NCBI GenBank assembly: GCA_007121755.1
Contig: SKJZ01000217.1
Location: forward strand, 1-38,637
Direction: 5' to 3'
DNA from: Halorhodospira sp.
GTDB lineage: Bacteria; Pseudomonadota; Gammaproteobacteria; Nitrococcales; Halorhodospiraceae
DNA: 38,637 bases
Position numbers and translations under genes: made by a program. Each line of letters begins with the position of its first letter. Positions within the stretch are counted from its first letter, which is position 1. Shown here in pieces: positions 26,685 to 38,301 of this stretch. Under the pieces are notes generated by a model that saw only the letters and a program-made list of their open reading frames with translations, ran no database searches and was not told the origin of the DNA.

Positions 26685-27302
26685 TTATGGGTTCAATAGG
26701 GTGTGCGTCCACCCCGCGGGGGCGAACTCATAACGCTCCCGATCGTGGAGACGGCCGTCGCCAGCCTTCCATAGCTCCACACTATAAGGAATAATCCGAT
26801 AGCCGGACCAGTGGGCCGGCCGGGGGACTTCGTTGGGAAACGCCGCCTCAACCTCCGCCACGCGGGAGTCGAGTTGTTCACGCACCGCCAGGGGCTCCGA
26901 TTGGCGCGACGCCCAGCCACCGATCTGACTGAGTCGAGGACGTGACGCCCAGTAGCGGTCCGCTTCCCCGTCGCTCACCGGCGCCACGACGCCGCGAATC
27001 TCCACCTGCTCGCCCAACGGCTGCCAGAAAAAGCAGAGGGCCGCCCGCGGATTCTCCGCAAGCTGCCGCGCCTTCCGGCTCTGCCGATTGGTATAAAAAA
27101 CGGCGCCGCTCTCATCCAAACCTTTCAATAAAACAGTACGCGCCGATGGCCAACCGTCCGCTCCGGTGGTCGCCAACACCGCCGCCGCCGGCTCGATCAG
27201 ATCGGTCTTCCCCGCCCGCTCCAAGGCGTCCCACACGCGTTCCACGGCCTCGCGATAGACCCCGTCGGTAGGGGGAGTTGCCGCGTACTGATTACTCTCC
27301 AT
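26685..27302 (-). CDS. pdxH: Pyridoxamine 5'-phosphate oxidase
   Basis: FMN-dependent enzyme that oxidises pyridoxine or pyridoxamine phosphate to pyridoxal phosphate. The 205-residue protein shows the family segments [20 protein letters not shown], then [21 protein letters not shown], and ends with [13 protein letters not shown], similar to the usual RLAP-type C-terminus but diverged. Substrate and FMN-binding arginines are in the conserved RTVLLKG and [12 protein letters not shown] stretches. Its ATG overlaps the end of the nfeD gene by 11 bp. The diverged C-terminus is the only unusual point. Confidence 0.92.
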   Translation of the reverse strand: MESNQYAATPPTDGVYREAVERVWDALERAGKTDLIEPAAAVLATTGADGWPSARTVLLKGLDESGAVFYTNRQSRKARQLAENPRAALCFFWQPLGEQVEIRGVVAPVSDGEADRYWASRPRLSQIGGWASRQSEPLAVREQLDSRVAEVEAAFPNEVPRPAHWSGYRIIPYSVELWKAGDGRLHDRERYEFAPAGWTHTLLNP

Positions 27303-28704
27303 CCGGTTCCACCTTCAACGTCAATCCCTCCTTATCCACAATGCGTAGCCGCTGCCCCTTCTTCACGGGCGTCTCGCTGACCGCGTTCCAACGCTCACCC
27401 GCATACCTGACGGCACCGTGCCCGGAAAAGTCCTCATCGGCGACAGTCGCGGCGCCGATCAACTCATCACCACCCCCGAGTTTCGGACGGCGCCACGCCT
27501 TGAGCGCCATCGTCGCAATTCCGGTAAAGATCAGCAAGCTGGACAGCGTAAAGCCGGCGATCACGTAGGCTGAAATCTGAAAACCCGGCACATCGGTATC
27601 CATGAGCATAATGGAGCCGAGGACAAAGGCGATCACCCCTCCTATTCCGAGAATACCGAAGCTGGGCATAAACGCCTCCGCCACCATGAAGCCGATGCCG
27701 AGCAGGATCAGCGCGACACCGGCGTAGCTGATCGGCAGGGCCTGGAAGGCGTACAACGCCAGCAGGAGACTGATTCCGCCCAACACGCCGGGCACCAGGG
27801 AGCCGGGATTCATCAATTCGAAGATGATCCCGTAGATGCCGAGAAGCATTAGAATATAAGCGACATTGGGGTTGGTCAGAACGGCCAGCAGTTGATTGCG
27901 CCAGTCGGGCTCCATCCTCTCGACCAGCACCCCGGCGGTCTCCAGGGTCATCTCGCCCACTTCCAGCTTAACCGTGCGGCCGTCGGCCTGGCGGAGAAGG
28001 TCATCGACGCTCTCCGCCAGCAGATCGATGACATTGAGCTCCAACGCCTCGCTGGCCGGGATACTCACTGCCTCGCGCACCGCCTGCTCGGCCCACTCGA
28101 CGTTACGCCCGCGCAACTCCGCCAACCCTTTGATATACGAAACGGCGTCCTCCAAGACCTTGCGCTCCATCGCATCGGCGGGACGGCGCTCCTCCGGAGG
28201 CTCATCTTCATCCTCGTCCTCATCGGCCACCTCGTCGTCCTCCTCCCGCGCACCGGGAAACGGCCGGCCGTTCTCCTCCTCACCACCGGGAAAGATGCCG
28301 CCGCCGCCTCCGATCTGAACGGGCGTGGCAGCCCCCAGCGTAGTCGCCGGCGCCATCGCGGCGACATGGGAGGCGTAGAGGATATAGGTGCCGGCGCTCG
28401 CGGCCCGGGCGCCGCTGGGCGCAACATAGGTGGCCACCGGCACACGGGACGCCAGTATGGCGCCGATGATATCGCGCATGGCGGTATCGAGACCGCCGGG
28501 GGTATCGATGCGCAGGATGACCAGAGAGGCGTCAATATCGTCCGCCCTGCGCAACCCCCTGGTCACGTAGTCGGTCGTCGCCGGCCCGATGGCCCCTTTG
28601 ACGTCGAGCATCAGGGCGGCGGGCTCGTCCTCCTCACCCATAGCGGCCGGAATCACGAACAGGAGACAGAGCAACGAGAGTGCAAGCAGCCGTTGCGGGA
28701 TCAT
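27292..28704 (-). CDS. nfeD: Membrane-bound serine protease, NfeD/ClpP-class (NfeD1b type)
   Basis: A 470-residue protein with an N-terminal signal peptide ([20 protein letters not shown]), a periplasmic ClpP-like serine protease domain, about five to six transmembrane helices (residues 250-400) and a C-terminal OB-fold NfeD domain. The probable nucleophile is Ser103 in [12 protein letters not shown]; Lys192 in [13 protein letters not shown] is a candidate general base, by comparison with archaeal homologues. Between them is a strongly acidic insert (about residues 140-176). Related proteases cleave membrane-associated stomatin; no stomatin gene is in the window. Start chosen for the signal peptide and a GGAG site. 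Confidence 0.9.
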   Translation of the reverse strand: MIPQRLLALSLLCLLFVIPAAMGEEDEPAALMLDVKGAIGPATTDYVTRGLRRADDIDASLVILRIDTPGGLDTAMRDIIGAILASRVPVATYVAPSGARAASAGTYILYASHVAAMAPATTLGAATPVQIGGGGGIFPGGEEENGRPFPGAREEDDEVADEDEDEDEPPEERRPADAMERKVLEDAVSYIKGLAELRGRNVEWAEQAVREAVSIPASEALELNVIDLLAESVDDLLRQADGRTVKLEVGEMTLETAGVLVERMEPDWRNQLLAVLTNPNVAYILMLLGIYGIIFELMNPGSLVPGVLGGISLLLALYAFQALPISYAGVALILLGIGFMVAEAFMPSFGILGIGGVIAFVLGSIMLMDTDVPGFQISAYVIAGFTLSSLLIFTGIATMALKAWRRPKLGGGDELIGAATVADEDFSGHGAVRYAGERWNAVSETPVKKGQRLRIVDKEGLTLKVEPDGE

Positions 28705-28780
28705 GCGGATACTCCGAAGATAAAGACCCGACTGGATAGTGTGGACCGTCCGGGGATCTCGCACCAGAGTACCGCCGACA

Positions 28781-28824
28781 CAGAAAGGCCTGCAGCCCGG
28801 CCCCGGTCGGGCCAGGCCGGCTGC
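28781..28824 (-). terminator. Probable terminator downstream of adk
   Basis: On the minus strand GCAGCCGGCC and GGCCGGGCTGC can pair, with one bulged base, around a GC-rich loop (28792-28824), followed by AGGCCTTTCTGTG. The T-rich part is short and offset, so this is a moderate call. It lies about 50 bp after the adk stop and 90 bp before nfeD. Confidence 0.5.
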
Positions 28825-28874
28825 GGAGCGGGCGCGGAGATAGAGTCACCGCACCCGCTTCCTGCCAGGCAACT

Positions 28875-30534
<1,660 letters not shown>

Positions 30535-30554
<20 letters not shown>

Positions 30555-31317
30555 CGAAGTCGAACCGGCGGGTATTCCGCGCCCGCCCCTCGGCATCGTA
30601 TTGCCGCTCGACGAAGACGGCCCGACCGCTCCCGGAGAGCGCGAAGACGGTCGAACTGCGCGTCCCGTACTCGGGGCCAACGATGAACATCGGAGCCAGG
30701 AACCGCTCTCTCGCTATGCCGACACCGGTATCCGGCAGCTCCGCATCATCAGGCTGGCGGCGGTCGTAGAGCATCTCCAGCAAGGCGTCCGGATCGGGAG
30801 CGCCGCCGGCGCCTCTGCGCCCGATGATCTCCGCCATCGCGGCCTTCGCCCACTCCGTCTTGGGCCACGGGGCATTGAGGGGGCCGTTGCTGATAGCGTG
30901 TATACCGGGGTCCAACGCCGCCACCGCCGTCTCTCCCCGATTGGAGCAGCACAACAGGCTGTCGCGATCGCCGTAGAGGAGAGTAAAACCGGGGAACTTC
31001 TCTCTCTCAGTCTCCAGCCATGCGTGAAATGCCTCGGTACCGGCGGCGGCAAGCCACGCCAACGGCAATGAACCCCGGCTGGCCCCTTCAACTGGCTGCG
31101 GTGAGGAGTCACGGAAATTCGTCACCGCGGCAAAGCGGCCGTCCTCCCCGGCCCCGAACCAAGTACCCCCGGCACGGCGATCGCGCCCGGCAAGCACCCC
31201 CTGTTCCGGCCACCAGTGGGCGGGATCCGTATCCCGGCGGTGAAACTCATCACGGTTCGCCGCCACGACCAGCGGCCAACCACGGGATTCACGATAGGCG
31301 ACAACGATTAGGCACAC
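30535..31317 (-). CDS. NRDE-family (TANGO2-like) protein
   Basis: A 260-residue cytoplasmic protein of the NRDE family, homologous to eukaryotic TANGO2, implicated in heme trafficking or metabolism in some organisms; the bacterial role is not settled. The N-terminus CLIVVAYRESRGWPLVVAANRDEFHRR contains the name-giving Asn-Arg-Asp-Glu motif and the conserved Cys2, suggesting a fold related to Ntn hydrolases. GRDRRAGGTWFG follows. It starts with GTG after GAGGG, 15 bp downstream of bamB, so it replaces der at this point of the usual gene order. Confidence 0.92.
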
Positions 31318-31332
31318 CGCGCCCTCATCGGG

Positions 31333-32475
31333 TCAACGCGTTGAAAACGCGAACAGCCTGCCCCGGGCATCCAGCACGTAGAGACGGCCGTCCTCGCCCC
31401 TTAACGGTGGCTTATGGATCGGCACGCCGGACAGGCGGGTCCGGTCGACAAAAGCCCCATCCCGCACCCGCAGCCAATTCAGATATCCGGAGCCGTCGGC
31501 CACCACCACGTATTCATCGTGAACCACCGGGGCAGTTAGTACCAGCCCTTCCAGCGCATCCTGGCGCCATGCAGTAGCCCCGTTCTCACGGTCGAGCGAC
31601 CAGACAAGACCGTCGTCGTCAACCACGAAGACCGCGTCGCCGGCGGTGGCCAATCCTCGATGGCTTGCGATCTCCCGGCGCCACACCTCGGCTCCGTCGA
31701 CCATGCGATAGGCAGCCACAGCGCCCTGATAAGCCACCGCCAGCGCGAGCCCCCGGTCGATCAGGGGGTCCGCGACGATATCGGCCATCCGCTCCAGATC
31801 ACTGACCCCGCGCCGCTCCTGGACCTCGCGCTCCCAGTTCGCCTCCCCATCTTGGACGCTCAACGCTACCAGACGACCGCTCTCCAGCCCCACCACGACG
31901 CTGCCACCGGCCACGGCCGGCGCGCTATTGCCGTGCAGCGTAAGGGGCGGAAGGGTGCGCTCGAAGATCCACAGGCGCCCGCCCGTCTCGGCGTTCAGTC
32001 CGAAGATGCGGCCGTCGGCGCTCCGGGCCACCACCACGCCACGCGTATAGCGTGGCGGCGCCAATACCTCGCTGGAGAGCGTCTCGCGCCAAAGCTCATC
32101 GCCGCTTTCCGGGTCGAGGGCGTAGACGCGCCCCTTGCGGTCGCCGAGCAACAGTAGGCCGCCCTCCACCACCGGACCGGCGGATAGCGGCCGCTCCATC
32201 CGCCGATGCCAGACTGTCGTACCGCTCCGGGCGTCCAGGGCACGCACCCACCCCCGGCTGTCCGCTACGTAGATGCGTCCGCCACCGTAGGACGGCGCCA
32301 AGCCGAAACCGGCCGCTCCTTGGCTGCCGGCGGGCCAGCGGCTCCACTCATGGGCGACCGAAACGCCTGCAAACTCCGCCTCCGGCTTAGGATCGGGGGG
32401 CGGCGTGGGAGAACCGGCGCAACCGTGGAGCATCAACACGGCGGTAATGAGCGGCAGAGACCACCAGTGTCGCAC
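31333..32475 (-). CDS. bamB: Outer membrane protein assembly factor BamB
   Basis: Lipoprotein of the BAM complex that inserts beta-barrel proteins in the outer membrane. The 380-residue precursor has a signal peptide ending LHGC, so Cys19 should be lipidated. The body is an eight-bladed beta-propeller with PQQ-type repeats such as GRIYVADSRGWVRALDARSG and GRIFGLNAETGGRLW. It begins 4 bp after the yfgM stop, the conserved order for this pair, and is followed by the NRDE gene. No truncation is visible. Confidence 0.96.
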   Translation of the reverse strand: MRHWWSLPLITAVLMLHGCAGSPTPPPDPKPEAEFAGVSVAHEWSRWPAGSQGAAGFGLAPSYGGGRIYVADSRGWVRALDARSGTTVWHRRMERPLSAGPVVEGGLLLLGDRKGRVYALDPESGDELWRETLSSEVLAPPRYTRGVVVARSADGRIFGLNAETGGRLWIFERTLPPLTLHGNSAPAVAGGSVVVGLESGRLVALSVQDGEANWEREVQERRGVSDLERMADIVADPLIDRGLALAVAYQGAVAAYRMVDGAEVWRREIASHRGLATAGDAVFVVDDDGLVWSLDRENGATAWRQDALEGLVLTAPVVHDEYVVVADGSGYLNWLRVRDGAFVDRTRLSGVPIHKPPLRGEDGRLYVLDARGRLFAFSTR

Positions 32476-32479
32476 CCGG

Positions 32480-33112
32480 CTACGCTCCCTCGTCCAAGTT
32501 CCCGAGTTTCAGTTCGATAAACCGCCGGGCCTGCGAACTCAAACGGTCGGCTTGTAAGGCCTCCCGATACGCCTCCACGGCGGCGCTCGACCGCCCCATG
32601 TTGTACAGCAAATCGCCGCGCAGGTCGGCGTAAGCGCCGGCAAAGCCCGGAGAGACCGGCACCGAGACCAGCGCCAAGGCCTCATCTTCACGCCCGGCGG
32701 CGGCAAGCGCGCGAGCCTGCCGCAATCGGGCCAGCTCGACCAGTGCGGTGTCGCCGCTATTCTCAACCACCCACCCCAGGGCTTCCGCGGCCGCGATATG
32801 TTCTCCGTGTTCCATCTGGCGCGCCGCAAGCCGCAGCGCGGCCATGGCCGCGTAACCGCTGCCGGAATGTTCGTCCATCACTTGCCGGGCGGTGCGCGCC
32901 ACCTCATGGAGATCGGTCCCGCTCCGTTCGGCTTGCAGGAACTGCCCATAAGCCACCGTGGCATCCCGGGCCTGGCCCTCCTGCCACTGGCCGTAACCCC
33001 ACCAACCGGACAGACCGGCCACGGCCAATCCAACGCCGAACACGATAGCGCGGCCGTTGTTCCGCCACCAGTCGCGCAGCGCCTGGATCTGCTCTTCATC
33101 TGTTTGGTCCAT
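32480..33112 (-). CDS. yfgM: YfgM/ancillary SecYEG translocon subunit family protein
   Basis: Single-span inner-membrane protein of 210 residues. An N-terminal cytoplasmic segment (MDQTDEEQIQALRDWWRNNG) leads to a transmembrane helix at about 22-42 (IVFGVGLAVAGLSGWWGYGQ), then a periplasmic TPR-like domain. In E. coli YfgM interacts with SecYEG and the chaperone PpiD. The ATG at 33112 has AGGAG upstream; eight extra codons of open frame precede it. It lies between hisS and bamB, as in E. coli. Confidence 0.94.
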   Translation of the reverse strand: MDQTDEEQIQALRDWWRNNGRAIVFGVGLAVAGLSGWWGYGQWQEGQARDATVAYGQFLQAERSGTDLHEVARTARQVMDEHSGSGYAAMAALRLAARQMEHGEHIAAAEALGWVVENSGDTALVELARLRQARALAAAGREDEALALVSVPVSPGFAGAYADLRGDLLYNMGRSSAAVEAYREALQADRLSSQARRFIELKLGNLDEGA

Positions 33113-33155
33113 GGATGCTCCTTTTGAACCTCTCAATCAAGATGTTCTTGCCGGA

Positions 33156-34445
33156 TCAGTCGGCGCGCCGGGTCTCCACCAACAGCGCCGCCAAAACCTC
33201 CGGCAGATCGTCCCGGGCCACCGCCCGCTGCCCGCCTTCGCCGCGCAGGCTCTTGACAGCTACCCGGCCCGCCGCAACCTCTTCTTCGCCAAGAATCAAT
33301 GCGACAGCCGCGCCGCTGCGATCGGCCCGTTTCAACTGGCCCTTGAAGCCCGCGCTGCCGGGATGAACCTCCAGCCGCAACCCCGGCAGCCGGTCGCGTA
33401 ACGCTTCCGCGAGCCGCAACGCCTCGCCGGGATCGGCGCCGACCACCATATAGGCGTGGGGCGCGCCGTCGAACTCCCCGCTGCCGGCCCGTTCCGCCAG
33501 CAACGCCACCAAGCGCTCCAGGCCCAAAGCGAACCCGATGGCTGGTGTCGGACGCCCGCCCAACTGCCCCACCAACCCGTCAAACCGCCCGCCGGCACAG
33601 ACTGTCCCTTGCGCGCCCAGGCGGTCGGTGATCCACTCGAAGACGGTCCGGGTATAGTAGTCAAGGCCGCGAACCAGCGCCGGATTCACGGTGTATTCGA
33701 TGCCGAGACGATCCAGCAGGTTCCGCACCGTAGCGAAGTGGGCGGCCGACTCCTCGTCCAGCGCATCGAGCAACCGAGGCGCGCCCTCCATGACCGCTTG
33801 CACGCCCGCATCCTTGCTGTCGAAGATACGCAACGGATTCGTCTCCAGACGGCGCCGGCTGTCGTCGTCCAGAGAGTCGATATGCTCCCGAAGGTAGGCC
33901 ACCAAGCGCTCGCGATGGACGGCGCGCGCCTCGGGCGTACCCAACGAATTGATCTCCAAACGCACGTCGTCCGCCAACCCCAACCGCCCCAACATGCGCG
34001 CGGTCATGGCAATCATCTCGACATCCAGTTCCGGCGCAGCAACGCCGAACGCCTCGGCGCCGACCTGGTGGAACTGCCGCAACCGGCCCCGCTGGGGACG
34101 CTCGTGACGGAACATGGGCCCCATGTACCATAGCCTCGGCTCGCCCCGGTTCAGAAAGCCGTGCTCCACGCCGGCACGCACGCAGCCCGCCGTTCCCTCG
34201 GGGCGCAACGTGAGGCTATCCCCGTTGCGATCCTCGAAGGTGTACATCTCCTTTTCGACGATATCGGTCACCTCGCCGATGGAGCGTTTGAACAACTCGG
34301 TGCGCTCCACTACCGGGAGGCGTATCTCCCGGTAGGCGTACGACTCCAAGGTGTCCCGGATCACGGTCTCGGCCCGTTGCCACAACGGGCTCTCGGCGGG
34401 CAACACATCGGAGAACCCACGGACGCTCTGAATACCCTTACCCAA
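33156..34445 (-). CDS. hisS: Histidyl-tRNA synthetase
   Basis: Class II aminoacyl-tRNA synthetase charging tRNA-His. The 429-residue product starts with [15 protein letters not shown]; motif 2 is seen as [17 protein letters not shown]; the histidine-specific motif as [15 protein letters not shown]; and motif 3 as [12 protein letters not shown]. The C-terminal anticodon-binding domain begins near residue 330. The start is a TTG at 34445 with AGAGGT upstream, 4 bp after rodZ; no ATG with family similarity is available. In most relatives ispG sits between rodZ and hisS; here it is absent. Confidence 0.96.
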   Translation of the reverse strand: MGKGIQSVRGFSDVLPAESPLWQRAETVIRDTLESYAYREIRLPVVERTELFKRSIGEVTDIVEKEMYTFEDRNGDSLTLRPEGTAGCVRAGVEHGFLNRGEPRLWYMGPMFRHERPQRGRLRQFHQVGAEAFGVAAPELDVEMIAMTARMLGRLGLADDVRLEINSLGTPEARAVHRERLVAYLREHIDSLDDDSRRRLETNPLRIFDSKDAGVQAVMEGAPRLLDALDEESAAHFATVRNLLDRLGIEYTVNPALVRGLDYYTRTVFEWITDRLGAQGTVCAGGRFDGLVGQLGGRPTPAIGFALGLERLVALLAERAGSGEFDGAPHAYMVVGADPGEALRLAEALRDRLPGLRLEVHPGSAGFKGQLKRADRSGAAVALILGEEEVAAGRVAVKSLRGEGGQRAVARDDLPEVLAALLVETRRAD

Positions 34446-34449
34446 ACCT

Positions 34450-35439
34450 CTACTCCGTGTCGGACACGCTGAACCGCGCTACACGGTTGCGAGTATGCGG
34501 CCTCAGGTTCACCGCTTCTCCGGCGAAATCGACCTCGACGTAACGGACATCGCCAATCACCAATTGGTAACTTTCGGCGTGGTTGAATTCGATGGTTTCG
34601 GGCCCGACCACCAATTCCCGGACCAACCTCTCCGCACCGGCTTCTACCTCGATCCACGCCTCGCCGCCGTCATCCACTCGAATCACCAGCGGACTGTACT
34701 CCCGGACCGGCGCAGAACTGAATGTCCGCGGGGCATCGTTCGGCGGCGGTATAGTCGGCGCCGCCACCGACTGCTGCGCTGAAGTGTCCGGGACCGCCTC
34801 CAATCGCGGTATTGGCTCCGCATTGGCAGCGGACGCGGGGGATTCCGATTCCTCCGGCCCCGCATCGACAGCGGACGCGGGGGATTCCTCCCGCTCCACA
34901 TCACCCGGGCTCTCCTGCTCCCGCGTTTCGGATCGCTCGACCACGATAGGAGGCGCCTCTTCCACCGCCGGGGCCGGTTCGACCGCCTCCGGCACCCCGC
35001 TCTCCCCGGCGCCCTGGAACCAAGCCAATCCGGCCGCCATCAGCGCAACCGCAATCCCGCCACCGACCACCCACGCCCCAGTGTTGCGTTGGGGCTTGGC
35101 TGGATCGGGCAGCGGTTGATAAATATGGATTTTTTGGGCCTGATCCGGCTCCAGGGCCTCGTAGTCGGCTACTACCTCGTCCGCATCGATATCGAGCAGC
35201 CGCGCGTATGAGCGCAAATACCCCCGCACAAACGTAGCCGGCGGCAATCGTTCAAAGTCGTCGGCCTCCAACGCTTCGACGCTCGCCGCAGGCAAATTGA
35301 GATGGGTCGCTACCGCTCGCGTAGAGAGCCCTTGGGCCTCTCTGGCCGCCCGCAGCCGCTCGCCCGGAGACACGTTGGAAAAACTCTGCTCCGCCGCCGT
35401 CCCATTGGCTTCGCTCCACCCCTGGTCGGTCTCGTTCAT
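34450..35439 (-). CDS. rodZ: Cytoskeletal protein RodZ
   Basis: Links MreB filaments to the cell-wall elongation machinery. The 329-residue protein has an N-terminal cytoplasmic helix-turn-helix domain of the XRE type (about residues 24-95, [20 protein letters not shown]), one transmembrane helix at 121-141, a long disordered Pro/Ser/Glu-rich periplasmic linker, and a C-terminal DUF4115 beta-domain (about 245-325). The linker carries a 14-residue duplication. The ATG overlaps the pilW stop by 4 bp. Confidence 0.95.
   Translation of the reverse strand: MNETDQGWSEANGTAAEQSFSNVSPGERLRAAREAQGLSTRAVATHLNLPAASVEALEADDFERLPPATFVRGYLRSYARLLDIDADEVVADYEALEPDQAQKIHIYQPLPDPAKPQRNTGAWVVGGGIAVALMAAGLAWFQGAGESGVPEAVEPAPAVEEAPPIVVERSETREQESPGDVEREESPASAVDAGPEESESPASAANAEPIPRLEAVPDTSAQQSVAAPTIPPPNDAPRTFSSAPVREYSPLVIRVDDGGEAWIEVEAGAERLVRELVVGPETIEFNHAESYQLVIGDVRYVEVDFAGEAVNLRPHTRNRVARFSVSDTE
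34827..34888. repeat. Partial 42-bp tandem duplication inside rodZ linker
   Basis: The 20-mer CAGCGGACGCGGGGGATTCC occurs exactly at 34827-34846 and again at 34869-34888, a 42-bp (14-codon) period that keeps frame. At protein level it gives [14 protein letters not shown] next to [11 protein letters not shown]. Such length variation is tolerated in a disordered linker and may be polymorphic. Confidence 0.85.
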
Positions 35440-36215
35440 CGTGTTCCTCGCTCACCCTTCAGCCGCTCAGCATAACGCGAATCCGGGTAGTGCTCATGCA
35501 ATTGTCGGCGGTACGCATCGGCCCGCCCCTCCATCCCCGCAGCGCGGTTGGCGTGTACCGCCCAGTAAAGCCCCCGCGGAGATAGCATCCCAGCCACCTC
35601 GGCATACCGCTCCAGCGCCTCCACCGCCTCGGACGCCTCCCCCTGCAATTGCAGGATCTCCCCCCGGCTGCGCCACGCCGCCGGAAAATCGGGAGCGGCC
35701 TTCAGGGCGGCGTCCGTGTATCGGTGCGCCGCTTCGATATCCCCGTGATCCAAGGCGCAAATCGCGGCGTTGGTCAGCGGCACCTCCGGACGCGCATAGG
35801 CGGGGGCGGATGCCGCCGCTTCCAAATGCTCCAGCGCCTCCGTAACGTCCCCATGCCGGCACAATACCCGGCCCAAGTTGTTTCGCAACGCGCCACTTTC
35901 CGGAGCCGCGGCGACCGCCCGCCGATGGTGGTCCAGGGCGGCTTCCGGTGCCCCTTCCATTTCCAGCACCAGGCCGAGTCCGGCCAGCGCCCGCGGATGT
36001 TCGGGTTGCAGCTCCAACGCCCGCTCCAGACGCTCCGTGGCAGGCCCGAACTGCCCTTCGCGCAGCAGGTGAAGCCCCACCCCGGCGTGGCTGTCGGCGG
36101 CTTCGCGATGGTCCCGCACCTCCGGCGCCGAAGCGCATCCCGCCACCAGCAGCGCCACCAACCACAGCGCGCGCCTCACCCGGCCGCGATTCCCCCTCTG
36201 TCCCGTTCGCCGCAT
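35436..36215 (-). CDS. pilW: Type IV pilus biogenesis/stability lipoprotein PilW/PilF (TPR)
   Basis: Outer-membrane lipoprotein that in pilus-bearing bacteria assists secretin assembly. The 259-residue precursor has a basic N-terminus, a hydrophobic signal and a lipobox LVAGC (Cys27), followed by about six tetratricopeptide repeats (for example GLHLLREGQFGPATERLERALELQPEHP). The ATG at 36215 has AAGGGA upstream; the 94 codons of open frame before it lie antisense to nothing conserved and within rlmN. It overlaps rlmN by 40 bp and rodZ by 4 bp. No other pilus gene is in the window, so pilus production cannot be inferred. Confidence 0.92.
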   Translation of the reverse strand: MRRTGQRGNRGRVRRALWLVALLVAGCASAPEVRDHREAADSHAGVGLHLLREGQFGPATERLERALELQPEHPRALAGLGLVLEMEGAPEAALDHHRRAVAAAPESGALRNNLGRVLCRHGDVTEALEHLEAAASAPAYARPEVPLTNAAICALDHGDIEAAHRYTDAALKAAPDFPAAWRSRGEILQLQGEASEAVEALERYAEVAGMLSPRGLYWAVHANRAAGMEGRADAYRRQLHEHYPDSRYAERLKGERGTR

Positions 36216-37327
36216 CGTCCCTTGCCCCCCTCTCCTTGGAGACGCCCAACCAACTGACCGCACGCGCCGCCGATATCGCCGCCACGGCTGGAGCGAACGG
36301 TCGTGGTCAAGCCACGCTCCGCCAGGATATCCGCGAAGCGGCGGATACGCGACTCCGGCGAACATCGGAAGGCGGCGCCCGGAAACGGATTGAAGGGGAT
36401 GAGATTGACCTTTGACGGGATATTCCGCAACAGCTTGGCTAACCGCCGGGCCTGCTCGTCCGCATCGTTGACGCCGTCGAGCATGACATACTCCCAAGTA
36501 ATCCGGCGGGGATGCTTATCCCGGATATAGGCGTCGCAAGCCGGCAGCAGCCGCTCCAGCGGGTACTTGCGGTTGAGGGGTATCAACCGGTCCCGCAGTG
36601 CATTGTCGGGGGCGTGCAGCGAAACCGCGAGGCTCACGTCGGTGAGACCCCGCAACCGCTCCAGCGCCGGCGCCACACCGGAGGTGGAGATGGTCACCCG
36701 ACGTTTGGACAGGCCGAAGGCGTCGTCGTCGGTGAAGATACGCGACGCCGCCACCACGGCATTGAGATTGAGCAGCGGCTCGCCCATCCCCATAAAGACA
36801 ATATTGGTCACAGCCCCCTCGGGGAGCCGCTGAACCGCGGTGTGGAGCTGTCCGGCAATCTCGGCCGTACTCAGATTGCGGACGACACGGGCGGCCGCGG
36901 CCGTGGTGGCGGCGGCGGTGGCGCAGAAGGTACACCCCATGGCGCACCCGGCCTGGGACGAGACGCAGAGCGTCCCCCGCTTGGCCTCAGGGATGAAAAC
37001 GGTCTCGACGGCATTGCCGTCGGCAAGCCGCAGCAACCACTTGGTGGTCCCGTCGGCGGAGACCTCCTCCGCCTCCACCCGCGGCAGATCGACCCGGCAC
37101 AACTCCGAGAGCCGCACGCGCAGCGGCTTGGCCAGGTCGGTCATCGCTTGGAAGTCGTGGATCCGCCGCTGGTGGACCCACTTCAGTAATTGCCGTGCGC
37201 GAAAGCGTTTCTCGCCGATAGACTCGAGCAAGGAGACCATCCCCGCCCGGTCCAGGCCGATCAGATCAACCGCGGAACCGGACAGGCGGTCAAAGGGATT
37301 ACGTCCTTCAGCGCGCACAGATCTCAT
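36176..37327 (-). CDS. rlmN: Dual-specificity 23S rRNA/tRNA methyltransferase RlmN
   Basis: Radical-SAM enzyme that makes 2-methyladenosine at A2503 of 23S rRNA and at A37 of some tRNAs. The 4Fe-4S cluster ligands are Cys128, Cys132 and Cys135 (GCAMGCTFC). Cys121 precedes them, and the methyl-carrying catalytic cysteine is Cys356 (GGACGQLVG). The length of 383 residues fits an ATG at 37327, overlapping ndk by 20 bp; no clear ribosome site precedes it, so coupling to ndk is likely. The C-terminal tail runs 40 bp into pilW. Confidence 0.95.
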   Translation of the reverse strand: MRSVRAEGRNPFDRLSGSAVDLIGLDRAGMVSLLESIGEKRFRARQLLKWVHQRRIHDFQAMTDLAKPLRVRLSELCRVDLPRVEAEEVSADGTTKWLLRLADGNAVETVFIPEAKRGTLCVSSQAGCAMGCTFCATAAATTAAAARVVRNLSTAEIAGQLHTAVQRLPEGAVTNIVFMGMGEPLLNLNAVVAASRIFTDDDAFGLSKRRVTISTSGVAPALERLRGLTDVSLAVSLHAPDNALRDRLIPLNRKYPLERLLPACDAYIRDKHPRRITWEYVMLDGVNDADEQARRLAKLLRNIPSKVNLIPFNPFPGAAFRCSPESRIRRFADILAERGLTTTVRSSRGGDIGGACGQLVGRLQGEGGKGRCGERDRGGIAAG

Positions 37328-37733
37328 CGGCGGAGAAGAAGTAGTCGATCTCGGTCCGCGCGGTATCAGGACCATCGGAGCCGTGGACCGCATTGGCGTC
37401 GATGCTCTCCGCATAGTCGTGGCGCAGGGTGCCGGCGGCGGCCTCCTTGGGGTTGGTGGCGCCCATGATTTCGCGGTTCTTACGGATGGCGTCCTCGCCT
37501 TCAAGCGCCTGGACGAAGACCGGCCCGGAAGTCATGAACTGGACGAGGTCGTTGAAGAACGGTCTTTCGCGGTGGACGGCGTAGAACCCCTCGGCCTGTT
37601 CGCGGCTGAGATGCACCATCTTGGCGGCGACAATCCGCAGACCGGCGCGCTCGAAACGCGTGTAGATTTCACCGATGACGTTTTTCGCCACCGCGTCGGG
37701 TTTAATGATGGAGAGGGTGCGCTCCACGGCCAT
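37308..37733 (-). CDS. ndk: Nucleoside diphosphate kinase
   Basis: Transfers the gamma-phosphate from ATP to nucleoside diphosphates through a phosphohistidine. The 141-residue protein begins [18 protein letters not shown] and carries the catalytic His117 in [12 protein letters not shown]. An AGGAG site precedes the ATG at 37733. The 160-bp gap between it and iscA contains no recognised gene or terminator; in Pseudomonas-type genomes the rest of the isc cluster would lie here. Confidence 0.97.
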   Translation of the reverse strand: MAVERTLSIIKPDAVAKNVIGEIYTRFERAGLRIVAAKMVHLSREQAEGFYAVHRERPFFNDLVQFMTSGPVFVQALEGEDAIRKNREIMGATNPKEAAAGTLRHDYAESIDANAVHGSDGPDTARTEIDYFFSADEICAR

Positions 37734-37893
37734 GGCGTAACTCCTGATCCGTTTTCTAAGTGAATGGGCGTGCGCCGCATGGCGGCGAGGGAGCGGCAGT
37801 CTAACCAGCCGCAGCGGCGACGGCAACGCAACGCCACCGAAACCACGTACTGCATTTACCCGTTATTACGAGCGCAACAGCGACTTCGCGTCT

Positions 37894-38220
37894 CTAAACG
37901 GTGAAACTCTCGCCACAGCCGCACAGATCGCGGACGTTGGGGTTGCGGAAGTCGTAACGCCGGTTGATCCCGTCGCGGACGTAATCCACCTCCATTCCCT
38001 CCAGGAAGGGCAGATGGCGCCGCGCCACGACAACCTGCACGCCGTGCTGATCGAAGACCGCATCGTCCTCTTCCACGGCCTCGGCGTACTCGACGGTGTA
38101 GCCGAAACCGGAGCAGCCGGACGGCTTGACTCCCAGCCGCAGACCCACGGCCTGATTATTCTCAATATGGGAGCGGACGTGTTCCGCCACGTTCTCGGTA
38201 ATCGTGATCGACATCGGCAC
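37894..38220 (-). CDS. iscA: A-type iron-sulfur carrier protein (IscA-like)
   Basis: Carrier that receives or transfers Fe-S clusters or iron. The three family cysteines are present: Cys36 (VKPSGCSGFGY), Cys100 and Cys102 (DLCGCGESFTV). The product is 108 residues from a GTG at 38220 or 106 from the ATG at 38214; an AGAGG site fits the former. Position between cysE and ndk matches the location of the isc cluster in Pseudomonas-like genomes, so iscA is preferred over erpA or sufA, although sequence alone does not separate these paralogues reliably. Confidence 0.9.
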   Translation of the reverse strand: MPMSITITENVAEHVRSHIENNQAVGLRLGVKPSGCSGFGYTVEYAEAVEEDDAVFDQHGVQVVVARRHLPFLEGMEVDYVRDGINRRYDFRNPNVRDLCGCGESFTV

Positions 38221-38301
38221 AGACCTCTTGCTCGCGTTGGGGGCGGATACTCCCCAGTGAGTCTAGCCCCGCCCCACGACCCACGAAAAGAACCCGCGGG
38301 G

